Shown: piece after piece, positions 49,728 through 57,520 of the stretch
Layout: each line of letters starts with the position of its first letter
How positions within the stretch are numbered: the first letter of the stretch is position 1
Assembly (NCBI RefSeq): GCF_013394085.1
Contig: NZ_CP040910.1
Location: 1,722,767-1,786,766 of the forward strand
Length of the DNA: 64,000 nucleotides
Source: Limosilactobacillus fermentum
GTDB lineage: Bacteria > Bacillota > Bacilli > Lactobacillales > Lactobacillaceae
Reading direction: 5' to 3'
The notes under the pieces: model-generated
What the model saw: only the letters and a program-made list of their open reading frames with translations
Told to the model about the DNA's origin: nothing
Databases searched by the model: none
Position numbers and translations under genes: made by a program

Positions 49728-51464
49728 ATGTACGATTACCGCCAGGACTTACAAACCGTCCTGAACAGCTTTGGGAGCCAAGCCCCCGAGCTAACCAACG
49801 GACCAGCCGCCTTGCGCGCGCTGGCGAACCTGATTGAACAAACACTCACGAAAACTACCGCAGACGCTAGTGCTCCGGCAACAGAAACGGTCGCCACGCC
49901 ACCGGAGGCTAACGTTACCCCAGTTGAGGAGGACCAGCCAGAAGCGGCGCCGGAACCAGTTGCCGTGACGCCGGAACCAGAGGCCACCCCAGCCCCATCG
50001 TTAAACCAACCCACGGGTCAAGACGACCTTGAACCAGTCAAATACAGTGGCGAACAGTTCAGCGCCCACCAAACCATCAAAAACCTGATCCTGGATTTTG
50101 ACGGCTGCCTAAACCAGCTGGTCAAAGATCCCCTGGCCACGGTGGACTTTGATCCGGTGGAAAAACGGCTCACCGCCCTAATTGACGACCTGAGCAAAGA
50201 AGACCAGGAAGCCCTGGCCGGCGAACTAGGCCTGGCTAAGAGCCATTTAAAGCGGCTCAAAAAGGTGACCGCCAGCCTGCACGGCGCCATCACCAACTTG
50301 GTCAAGGAGCAGGCACCAACGGCGGAGCCAACAGACGCGCCGGAAGTTAAGGAAGCCACCCCAGCTAAAACGGACAACACCGCAGTTAACGAGGCGCCGG
50401 TAAGCCCAGCGCCAGCCAAGCCTGCCTCAACGGCGCCAGCGACTCCTTCACCGGCCGCCAAGTCCGCCCCGGCAGAACCCAGCTTTGCGGAACTGTTTGC
50501 CGCTTCAGTCGCCAAAGAGGAACGCCAGGCGGCTAAGCGACCACGCTTAAAGGCCCACCACTACCTCGTACGGCGGCAACTGAATGGGGCCATGCTGATG
50601 GACGCCGATCACCAAGATATCGAACACATCACCGAACCGCTTGTCCGCCAGTTTGGCATTCAACACGGTGACGAAGTGGTCGCCACACCCGGCCACCGCG
50701 ACGGCACCCTACTAATCAAGAAGGTGGTGGGGCACGCTAAGGACGTGCCGGCTTCTACCATTGCCACCTTCGGGTACGGGAAGGTCGAAAAGCTGGGTCC
50801 GGGCCAACTGGTCGTCCGCCAAAACGTTAGCGGCGCTCCCCTCGTCATCAATGGCCAACAGACGAGTTACCAAGTGGAAACGCTTAGTATCGAACGGATG
50901 GAGATCAACGAAGGCTCCATCGTTGAACTAGCCTGGTACACGGGGCAACCCGCCGACGTTAACCCCTTTGAACCCCACATCCGTTGGCACTACCCGGTCG
51001 AAGCTAGTGCCAAGCCAACGATCGCCAGTCAAATCCGGCAGGCAAAACCGGCGCCAAAACAAGTTGCCAAGCCCAAACCAGCGGCCAAGCCGACTTACGA
51101 CCTGGACCTGAAGGGGAAAAAGGTCGCCATCATCGTGGGGCGCGGGCAAAACCACGTCCTCTTTGAACGGATCGTCAAGCGTTACAACGGTAAGCCACGG
51201 ATTGTGGATAGCTTTATTCCCAAAAAGCGCCTGATGGAACGCCAACTTAAGGGCGTCGACCTGATTGTGATGATCGCCGCCTACAGCAAGCACGCCACCT
51301 CCTGGTCGGCCGCCGAGATTGCCAAGAAGTACGACCTGCCGTTTACCAATACCTCCTCATTTTCCGTCCAGTCCTTTGAACGGGCCCTCTACCGGGCGGC
51401 GATGGGGATGCGGGCCTACGAACCGGGTGGTACCGATCAGGCAGACTACCGGTTAAGTAAATAA
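49728..51464 (+). CDS. DUF2325 domain protein with proline/alanine-rich linker
   Basis: A 578-residue protein. The N-terminus (YDYRQDLQTVLNSFG) leads into a long Ala/Pro/Glu/Thr-rich linker, a helical segment (SAHQTIKNLILDFDGCLNQLVKD), a second Pro/Ala linker and a basic middle domain (RLKAHHYLVRRQLNGAMLM). The C-terminal 100 residues are DUF2325: KKVAIIVGRGQNHVLFERIVKRY, then LIVMIAAYSKHATSWSAAEIAKKY. The function is unknown. I chose ATG 49728, preceded by GGGAGG. No operon partner. It is followed 0 bp later by a hairpin repeat and then a terminator. Confidence 0.75.
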   Translation: MYDYRQDLQTVLNSFGSQAPELTNGPAALRALANLIEQTLTKTTADASAPATETVATPPEANVTPVEEDQPEAAPEPVAVTPEPEATPAPSLNQPTGQDDLEPVKYSGEQFSAHQTIKNLILDFDGCLNQLVKDPLATVDFDPVEKRLTALIDDLSKEDQEALAGELGLAKSHLKRLKKVTASLHGAITNLVKEQAPTAEPTDAPEVKEATPAKTDNTAVNEAPVSPAPAKPASTAPATPSPAAKSAPAEPSFAELFAASVAKEERQAAKRPRLKAHHYLVRRQLNGAMLMDADHQDIEHITEPLVRQFGIQHGDEVVATPGHRDGTLLIKKVVGHAKDVPASTIATFGYGKVEKLGPGQLVVRQNVSGAPLVINGQQTSYQVETLSIERMEINEGSIVELAWYTGQPADVNPFEPHIRWHYPVEASAKPTIASQIRQAKPAPKQVAKPKPAAKPTYDLDLKGKKVAIIVGRGQNHVLFERIVKRYNGKPRIVDSFIPKKRLMERQLKGVDLIVMIAAYSKHATSWSAAEIAKKYDLPFTNTSSFSVQSFERALYRAAMGMRAYEPGGTDQADYRLSK

Positions 51465-51583
51465 GAAGTACGACCCAACCTCCTCGACAGGCTGTATGAC
51501 TAAGGATAGGACGCAGGTTAGCGCGTCAGCGATGTTCTGCGGCCAGACTTAGGTACTAGGCCTGTGGTTGGGAGCACGTTATC
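51465..51583 (+). repeat. Intergenic hairpin repeat, full copy after DUF2325 gene
   Basis: GAAGTACGACCCAACC ... GTGGTTGGGAGCACGTTATC, starting on the base after the stop. Inner arms CGCAG / CTGCG. Confidence 0.87.
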
Positions 51584-51640
51584 TGTGGAATAGGCAAAAA
51601 TCAAATTAGGGATTGGGAAGGATTTCTCAACCCCAGTAAC

Positions 51641-51668
51641 AAAAAAGCACCCCGTGGGGTGCTTTTTT
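51641..51668. terminator. Bidirectional intrinsic terminator
   Basis: AAAAAAGCACCCC / GGGGTGCTTTTTT with a 2-nt centre, between the converging DUF2325 and nrdF genes. Confidence 0.92.
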
Positions 51669-51673
51669 GTTTA

Positions 51674-51691
51674 TCGGTTGGGTCACACTTC
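51674..51691 (-). repeat. Intergenic hairpin repeat, left-end fragment after nrdF
   Basis: GGAAGTGTGACCCAACC on the minus strand begins on the base after the nrdF TAG; the rest is missing. Confidence 0.55.
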
Positions 51692-52642
51692 CTAAAAATC
51701 ATAATCCTCATCGGACATCGCCTCGGCGTTGCCCATCAAGTAGCCGGCCCCAACCTGGGAGAAGAAGTCATGGTTGGCCGTCTCCGTCGAGATCCCGTTC
51801 ATCACGATCGGGTTAATGTCTTCAATGGCGGCGTGGTTAAAGATGGCGGCAAAGCCCATGTTGTTCATCGCCTTATTGGCGTTGTAGCGGACGAACTGTT
51901 TGACATCCTCGACCATCTGAATGGGAGCGTAAACGACCTCGGTAAAGGCGAACTCGTTTTCCAACAGGTCAGCTAAGAGGTCATCCATCCAGGCCCGGAA
52001 GCGGGTTTGCTCATCCGGGGTCAGTTCGGCAAAGGCCTGTTGGAACTTGTAACCCAGGTAGGTACCGTGGACCGATTCGTCTCTGATCACCAACTTGATG
52101 ACCTCTGAAAGGTTGGCCAACTTGTTGTTACCCCGGTACCACAGCGGGGTGAAGAAGTTGGAATAATACAAGATCCCCTCCAAAAAGACCGAAGCAACCT
52201 TTTTTTCTAGGTTATTGCCATTTTGGTAAATCTCGTTAATGCGACGAACCTTGTATTGCATCCGCGGATCATTATTCATCCAGTGAAAGGTATCGTCAAT
52301 CGTCTTTTGATCGTTTAAAGTGCTCAGGATCGTCCCGTAACTCTTGGCGTGGATCGATTCCATCATCAAGAAATCGTTGATCACGCCAACTTCCTTGCGG
52401 GTCCGGGCGTCCTCTCGCATCACGTTGACCCCCTCTTCTGACTGCAGGGTATCAAGCAAGGCCAAGCCCCCGACGACCTTATTGATGACCCCCTTTTCAC
52501 TGTCGGTTAGGGTTCGCCAATCGCCGCGGTCGTTTGAAACCGGCACCCGGGTGTCCAGCCAGAACTGGGCGGTTGCCTTGTCCCAGACGTATTCGTCAAA
52601 TTCGTCTTCTTCGACGTTCCAATTTACGCTTGTATAAGCCAT
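51692..52642 (-). CDS. nrdF: Class Ib ribonucleotide reductase beta subunit (catalytic)
   Basis: A 316-residue radical-generating subunit. All expected residues are present by family alignment: Asp64 (ALLDTLQSEEG), Glu95 and His98 (MMESIHAKSYGTIL), radical Tyr102 in the same motif, Glu155 (FLEGILYYSNFF), Glu189 and His192 (IRDESVHGTYLGYKF). The C-terminal tail MSDEDYDF binds NrdE. It assembles a di-metal (Mn or Fe) cofactor with NrdI and passes the radical to NrdE. Last gene of nrdI-nrdE-nrdF'-nrdF, 9 bp after nrdF' with a TAGGAGGAG site. Confidence 0.95.
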   Translation of the reverse strand: MAYTSVNWNVEEDEFDEYVWDKATAQFWLDTRVPVSNDRGDWRTLTDSEKGVINKVVGGLALLDTLQSEEGVNVMREDARTRKEVGVINDFLMMESIHAKSYGTILSTLNDQKTIDDTFHWMNNDPRMQYKVRRINEIYQNGNNLEKKVASVFLEGILYYSNFFTPLWYRGNNKLANLSEVIKLVIRDESVHGTYLGYKFQQAFAELTPDEQTRFRAWMDDLLADLLENEFAFTEVVYAPIQMVEDVKQFVRYNANKAMNNMGFAAIFNHAAIEDINPIVMNGISTETANHDFFSQVGAGYLMGNAEAMSDEDYDF

Positions 52643-52651
52643 TGTCTCCTC

Positions 52652-53572
52652 CTAAAAATCGTAATCGTCATCGCTCATGAACTCGGTGGCGTCGGCGTCT
52701 TTGATCGTTTCAACCACCACCGTTTCCTGAGCTTGATTTGCCAGTTGATCGATTTGGTGGGCTACCGGGCCACTTTCGGCTGGTTGTTCACCCAGGCCAA
52801 GGGCCACTAAGAGCATCCGCCACTGGAAGTCAACCAAGTCGTTAGCCGCCCCGGCGTCTTCTAACAGGGCCTCGTTTTGCTGGTGGGCGAGCTTGATTAA
52901 CGATTGGGCACCCTTCGTTAGTTGCGCTACCAGGGCCTCTTGTTTCGCAAAGGGCAGCTCAGCTATCCCCTGGCGGAATTTGTAAGCCAGGTAATCACGA
53001 AAGATCAGGTTCCCGGTCAAAATATTTTTCAGCATTTGGTTAGTTTGGGCCAGGGCCGGCTGGGTCAGGACCGCCCAGTCAAAACCGGCACACAGGACCG
53101 TGTCGGCGATCAAAAAGAGGCCGCGGCGCATTAGGTCGTCTCCTTCAATTCCCTTCGTTAAGTCGATCAGCGCCGCTTGAAGAGGTGCCTGACCGTCAGC
53201 CCAAGCGTAATAAGCAGCGGTGGTTTCTTCATCGGTCAAGCGGCGGAAGATCGTCGTCACCGCCTTGGTGTGGACCGACTCCATGAAGGTGATCAAGTTT
53301 AAGACCGCCTCTTCTTGTTGGGTCCGCCGTCCCGCCCGTAGGCTCGGCGCCCCCAGTTCGGACTGGAAGGCGCTCAAGAGGGCCCGGCCGGCTAGGGCGT
53401 GCCCCACTTGGGCTTGTTGCTGCGCCGTCAGGGCGTGCCAGCTAGGTTGATCGTCGGTAATCGGCACCCGGGTGTCCAACCAGAAGTTATTGGTTAACTT
53501 TAACCAGGTGGCTTGGTCGACCTGGTCTTCTTGTTCGTCCCAGTTAATTGCCTTGTAGTACAAGTAATCCAT
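52652..53572 (-). CDS. Divergent NrdF-like subunit lacking radical Tyr and metal ligands
   Basis: A 306-residue paralog of the neighbouring NrdF. It aligns without gaps over WLDTRVP, then ALLSAFQSELG, MESVHTKAVTTIF, and with a short gap to RDYLAYKFRQG. Changes at catalytic positions: Asp64 to Ser67, radical Tyr102 to Val105, Glu189 to Asn188, His192 to Phe191. Glu98 and His101 remain; the third Glu may be Asp157, depending on gap placement. The tail MSDDDYDF is almost identical to NrdF's NrdE-binding tail. It cannot build the normal cofactor. By analogy with yeast Rnr4 it may form a beta-beta' dimer or regulate NrdE (inference). The frame is intact, with AAGGAGG on the nrdE stop. Confidence 0.85.
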   Translation of the reverse strand: MDYLYYKAINWDEQEDQVDQATWLKLTNNFWLDTRVPITDDQPSWHALTAQQQAQVGHALAGRALLSAFQSELGAPSLRAGRRTQQEEAVLNLITFMESVHTKAVTTIFRRLTDEETTAAYYAWADGQAPLQAALIDLTKGIEGDDLMRRGLFLIADTVLCAGFDWAVLTQPALAQTNQMLKNILTGNLIFRDYLAYKFRQGIAELPFAKQEALVAQLTKGAQSLIKLAHQQNEALLEDAGAANDLVDFQWRMLLVALGLGEQPAESGPVAHQIDQLANQAQETVVVETIKDADATEFMSDDDYDF

Positions 53573-53582
53573 TGCTTCCTCC

Positions 53583-55748
53583 TTAAATCATGCAGGATTC
53601 ACACTCGTTGGCGGTGTGAATTTCGTCGTCGGTGGTAAAGGTCCGAATGTAGTACAGCGACTTGATCCCCTTGGTCCAGGCATAGTTACGCAGCCGGTTT
53701 AGGTCGCGCGTCGTCATCTTGGGTTGGTCAGGCTTTTTCCACTCGTACAGGCCGGTCGGCAAGGTCGAGCGCATAAACAGGGTTAGGCTCATCCCCTGGT
53801 CGACGTGTTTTTGGGCCACGGCGTAGGTGTCAATGATCTTGCGCTGGTCGAGGTCGTAAGCCGGCGTGTAATAAGGCAAAGTCTCGTTGGAAAGATACGG
53901 GGCGGGATAAAAGAGTGCACCGACCTTGTTTTCCTGGCGCTGTTCCACCAGTTGGGTGATCGGCGTCAGCGAGGCTGAAGTTTCGTTAACGTAAGAAATC
54001 GAGCCATTCGGCGCCACCGCCAGCCGGTTACGGTGGTACAAGCCATCCGTTTGCACCGCTTCTTTTAAGGCTTGCCAGTCGGCCGTCGTCGGCAGGTGAA
54101 CGCCTGAAAAAGCAGCCCGGTTCTTTTCAAACTTAAGGGTGAAGGGCTTAGTCACGTAGTCGTCAAAGTAAGAACCATCGGCGTAACGCGAGTCTTTAAA
54201 ACCCGCGAAGGTCTCGCCCCGTTCCTTAGCAATCTGGTGGCTGGCCAGAAGCGAGTAGTAATTCAGGGCTAAGAAGTAGGCCTCGGTAAACTCGAGTGCC
54301 TCCGGGGAGCCGTACTCAATCTGCCGGCGGGCCAGGGCGGTGTGGAGGCCCATCGCCCCCAGGCCGATCGTGTGGTAGAGGCGGTTGCCCTTAGCAATGC
54401 TAGGGACCTCCTCAATGTTGGTGGTGTCAGTGACGTTGGTCAGCGCCCGCACCGCCACTTCAACGGCACGGCCAAAGTCCGGGGCCTGCAGCATGTTATC
54501 GATGTTGGTCGAGCCCAGGTTGCAAGAAATATCGGTGCCGACCGTTTCGTAAGACAGGTCGGACGTCAAAGTCGACGGTTCCTGGGGCTGGAGGATCTCG
54601 CTGCAGAGGTTGGACATGATGATCTTACCGGCGACCGGGTTGTCCCGATTGGCGTGATCGATGTTTAAGATGTAGGGGTAGCCCGATTCCTGTTGGAGGC
54701 GGGAAATCTTTTGCTCCAGCTCGCGGGCTGAAATCGCCGTCTTCTTGATCCGCGGGTTGGCCACCAGGCGGTCGTACTCCTTGGTCAAATCAACGTAGGA
54801 AAAGGGGGTCTTGAGTTCCCGCTCGACGTCGTAGGGGCTAAATAAATACATTGGGGCGTTGGACTTGAGCAACTGGTAGTACTTGTCTGGCACCACCAGG
54901 CCCAAGGAGAGGGTCTTGACCCGGATCTTTTCGTCGGCATTTTCCTTTTTGGTCTCCAAAAAGGCCATGATATCAGGGTGAAAGACGTTTAAATAAACCA
55001 CCCCGGCGCCGTTACGTTGCCCCAGCTGGTTGGAATAAGAAAAGGCGTCCTCTAACAACTTCATCACCGGCAGGACCCCAGACGAGGCGTTTTCGATCTT
55101 CTTAATCGGGTCACCAGCCGCCCGCAAGTTCGACAAGTTGACGCCAACGCCGCCACCAATCCGGGACAGCTGGAGAGCCGAATTGAGCGCCCGACCAATC
55201 GATAGCATCGAGTCCTGGACGTCAATCAAAAAGCACGACACCATCTGGCCGCGCCGCTTCTTACCGGCGTTTAAAAAGGTGGGCGTCGCCGGCTGGTAGC
55301 GCTGATTAATCAACTCGTCGGTCAGGTCCTTGGCTAACTGTTGGTCGCCGCGGGCCAAGTAGAGGGCGTTGGCCACCACCCGGTCGTTATAGTCCTCCAG
55401 GAATCGCTTACCGTCGTTGGTCTTCATCGCGTACTGGGCGTAAAACTTGTAAGCCCCCATGAAGCTCTTAAAGCGGAAGTGGTGGGCGCGCACCCGGGCC
55501 TCTAATTGGTCAATGAATTCCGCCGGGTACTGGTCGAGAACCGCCCCGTCCAAGTAGTCGTCAGCGACCAGCTTCGCCCGCCGTTTTGCGGGGCTTTGAA
55601 AGCGAACCGTTTGGGGAATGATGTGGTCTTTAAAGTAGGCCTTTAAGGCGTCCTGATCGTAATGGACGGCAATTGAGCCATTTTCCGGGATGTTAACTAG
55701 ATTGTTGTAGTAAAAATAGGATTGTGGATCCGTTCGTTCTTCCGTCAT
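53583..55748 (-). CDS. nrdE: Class Ib ribonucleotide reductase alpha subunit
   Basis: A 721-residue catalytic subunit that reduces ribonucleoside diphosphates. Visible: FLNAGKKRRGQMVSCFLIDVQDS and SRIGGGVGVNLSNLR, MSNLCSEILQPQEPS (active-site Cys pair partner and Cys/Glu), YNLxxxL-type IDIDNM region, VAPNGSISYVNETSASLTPI, and the C-terminal CESCMI shuttle cysteines. There is no long ATP-cone, as expected for NrdE. The ATG overlaps the nrdI stop (ATGA). No nrdH is seen in this operon; the redoxin must be encoded elsewhere. Confidence 0.95.
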   Translation of the reverse strand: MTEERTDPQSYFYYNNLVNIPENGSIAVHYDQDALKAYFKDHIIPQTVRFQSPAKRRAKLVADDYLDGAVLDQYPAEFIDQLEARVRAHHFRFKSFMGAYKFYAQYAMKTNDGKRFLEDYNDRVVANALYLARGDQQLAKDLTDELINQRYQPATPTFLNAGKKRRGQMVSCFLIDVQDSMLSIGRALNSALQLSRIGGGVGVNLSNLRAAGDPIKKIENASSGVLPVMKLLEDAFSYSNQLGQRNGAGVVYLNVFHPDIMAFLETKKENADEKIRVKTLSLGLVVPDKYYQLLKSNAPMYLFSPYDVERELKTPFSYVDLTKEYDRLVANPRIKKTAISARELEQKISRLQQESGYPYILNIDHANRDNPVAGKIIMSNLCSEILQPQEPSTLTSDLSYETVGTDISCNLGSTNIDNMLQAPDFGRAVEVAVRALTNVTDTTNIEEVPSIAKGNRLYHTIGLGAMGLHTALARRQIEYGSPEALEFTEAYFLALNYYSLLASHQIAKERGETFAGFKDSRYADGSYFDDYVTKPFTLKFEKNRAAFSGVHLPTTADWQALKEAVQTDGLYHRNRLAVAPNGSISYVNETSASLTPITQLVEQRQENKVGALFYPAPYLSNETLPYYTPAYDLDQRKIIDTYAVAQKHVDQGMSLTLFMRSTLPTGLYEWKKPDQPKMTTRDLNRLRNYAWTKGIKSLYYIRTFTTDDEIHTANECESCMI

Positions 55749-56206
55749 GCTTGTTCCTCCTCAAAGGCCTGGGACCGTTCCAGTAGCAGTTGGCCGATCC
55801 GGGTGATGTCGTTGTCGCTGCCCCGTAGTTCAAAGTCGGTCAGGTAGGGAAAACCGAACCGCTTGGCGTACTGCTTAGCCGTCAGGGCGAACTGGCGGTT
55901 AAAGTTACGGTTACCGCTGCCGATGATCCCGTAACAGCGGTGGTAGTTGCCTTCGTAGGCGAGGTAGTGGCCCAGCGCCGGTGATAGAATCTCGCTGTAG
56001 CCGTTATCGCGACCGTTGCCACCGTTTAAAAAGGCCGGCAAAATCGTCACGAAGGGCGCCGTCAGTTTTTGGCGGTCCGGTTTCTCACGGACGTTAATCG
56101 AATTCACCACCACCCCCAGGTCTTGGTAGTAGTCCGTTAAGCGCCGCACAAAATCTCGGGTGTTGCCACTCAACGAGATATACAAGATATTGATTTCTTT
56201 AGCCAT
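55745..56206 (-). CDS. nrdI: NrdI flavodoxin for class Ib RNR activation
   Basis: A 153-residue flavodoxin-like protein. It supplies the oxidant for the Mn2-tyrosyl cofactor of NrdF. The FMN phosphate loop is LYISLSGNTRDFVRRL, and YGIIGSGNRNFNRQFALTAKQYA is the second NrdI signature. It starts the operon and overlaps nrdE by 4 bp (ATGA). The promoter with a palindromic NrdR-like box is immediately upstream. Confidence 0.93.
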   Translation of the reverse strand: MAKEINILYISLSGNTRDFVRRLTDYYQDLGVVVNSINVREKPDRQKLTAPFVTILPAFLNGGNGRDNGYSEILSPALGHYLAYEGNYHRCYGIIGSGNRNFNRQFALTAKQYAKRFGFPYLTDFELRGSDNDITRIGQLLLERSQAFEEEQA

Positions 56207-56218
56207 TCATTGCACTCC

Positions 56219-56247
56219 AATCACAAGATGTTGTGGTTGTGATTGTA
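56219..56247 (-). promoter_or_regulatory. nrd operon -10 and NrdR-like nested palindromes
   Basis: TACAAT (56247-56242, minus strand) is followed by CACAA-GATG-TTGTG (56222-56235), resembling the NrdR box CACwATATwTwGTG. A wider repeat AATCACAA (56219-56226) / TTGTGATT (56237-56244) encloses it. The position over the start site suits a repressor. Confidence 0.5.
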
Positions 56248-56559
56248 CTAGATTTAGTTATTAATTAAAATTAGAATAATTTAATATTCTTCGTGATCAA
56301 CCACTTTGTTCCCCACCGCTATTTCTGATTAACGGGGCCTCCCCTCTGCCCTTTCTTGACCCCCGTCACGGATCCGATGAGAAAAATTTAATTTAATACC
56401 GAACTCATCACCGTTCAGATTGTCACTTCGTTAACTAAGTGATCGACCGGTCGGGATTACGACTTGGTTAAACTTTGGTTACCATTACCTGGAAGGTGGT
56501 CACCGCTCGTGAAAGTGTGCTACAATCCAGCTATTAGTGAAAATCAAAGGAGGATCAGA
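56248..56559. other. Intergenic region between nrdI and L,D-transpeptidase gene
   Basis: Contains TCACTT-N8-AAGTGA (56423-56442) and the transpeptidase promoter TGGTCA (56497-56502) / TACAAT (56521-56526), spacing 18 with TG before the -10. No ORF or hairpin repeat. Confidence 0.5.
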
Positions 56560-57159
56560 ATGCGGTCTTCATTAAAACGCGGCCTGCTCGCCGTTGCCCT
56601 CACCTTAGTCGTGGCGATCGGGTTTGCCAACCTCTTGGGTAACCACCGGGTCGATACCGCCAACGAAGCCAGCTCTTCAAGTACATCAGAAACTAGTTCG
56701 GTCATGCGGACACCAATTGACTGGCAAAAGTCATCGGAAACGGTCGCCTACCCGGACGTCAACGCCCACCCCGACCTATGGATCAAGGTTTCCAAGAAGA
56801 AACAGCGGGTTTACCTAATCGATAACGGCAAGATCTTATACACGATGTATTGCTCAACCGGGACCGGTAAAAACGATACGCCAACCGGGACTTATTACAT
56901 CCAGGCTGAGCGGGGGACTTACTTTTACAGTCAACAGAGTGGTGAAGGGGCCCATTACTGGGTTTCCTGGTTAAACCACGGTGAGTATCTCTTCCACTCC
57001 GTCCCAACCGATGAATCCGGTAATTACAAACTTTCTGAAGCAAAACAACTCGGTAAAAAGGCTGCCTCCCACGGTTGCGTCCGTTTATCCGTGCCGGACG
57101 CCAAGTGGTTCTACGAAAACATCAAGGAAGGCACCAAGGTTGTGATCACCAATGATTAA
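56560..57159 (+). CDS. L,D-transpeptidase (YkuD domain), membrane-anchored
   Basis: A 199-residue extracytoplasmic enzyme. The signal anchor GLLAVALTLVVAIGFANLL (about residues 9-27) is followed by a Ser/Thr-rich linker and the YkuD domain: WIKVSKKKQRVYLIDNGKI, STGTGKNDTPTGTYYI, LFHSVPTDE and the catalytic Cys in AASHGCVRLSVPDAKWFY. It cross-links or modifies peptidoglycan peptides. ATG 56560 follows AAAGGAGG; the longer frame to 56464 is not coding-like. The stop overlaps the ATG of a small membrane gene. Confidence 0.9.
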   Translation: MRSSLKRGLLAVALTLVVAIGFANLLGNHRVDTANEASSSSTSETSSVMRTPIDWQKSSETVAYPDVNAHPDLWIKVSKKKQRVYLIDNGKILYTMYCSTGTGKNDTPTGTYYIQAERGTYFYSQQSGEGAHYWVSWLNHGEYLFHSVPTDESGNYKLSEAKQLGKKAASHGCVRLSVPDAKWFYENIKEGTKVVITND

Positions 57160-57345
57160 AAAACTCGCCAAAGCCTTTGGCCTGCCCAGCTTGCTTTACT
57201 TACTGGGGGTGGGGCTTTATAACCTCTCCACCCACCAGACTGGTCTGGCCCCGATTTCTTGGGCGCTAGGCTGGCAGGTGTCTGGGTCGGGATGATCATT
57301 CTCTTGATTGGCTGGCCGTTGGTGCTATATTTTAGGCAAAAATAA
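57152..57345 (+). pseudogene. Small two-helix membrane protein, frameshifted
   Basis: ATG 57152 lies within the last codons of the transpeptidase gene. Frame 1 gives MIKKLAKAFGLPSLLYLLGVGLYN... and stops at TGA 57293. If one T is restored to the run at 57255-57257, the reading becomes PIFLGARLAGVWVGMIILLIGW and continues to TAA 57343-57345 (about 64 residues, two hydrophobic helices). Either a real frameshift or a sequencing error. Function unknown. Confidence 0.55.
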
Positions 57346-57383
57346 ATCCCCAGCTAAGGAAGAACTCCTTAACTGGGGATTTT
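57344..57383. terminator. Bidirectional intrinsic terminator
   Basis: AAATCCCCAG.TAAGGA / TCCTTA.CTGGGGATTTT, 5-nt loop. It serves the plus-strand transpeptidase operon and the minus-strand DHH gene after its repeat. Confidence 0.9.
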
Positions 57384-57398
57384 GACTTCTATTACACA

Positions 57399-57520
57399 GA
57401 TAACGTGTTCCCAACCACAGGCCTAGTGCCTAAGTACGGGCGGAGAACAGTGCGTGCCGCACTACCCCCCGTCCTAGCTTAGTCATACGACCTGTCGAGG
57501 AGGTTGGTCACACTCACTTC
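57399..57520 (-). repeat. Intergenic hairpin repeat, full copy overlapping the DHH gene stop
   Basis: On the minus strand GAAGTGAGTGTGACC begins inside the last codons: its TGA is the gene's stop. It ends GGGAACACGTTATC. Confidence 0.87.

Noticed and set aside
52652-53572. Second NrdF as a class Ie (DOPA radical) beta subunit
   Set aside because: Class Ie proteins keep the tyrosine that is modified; here that position is valine.
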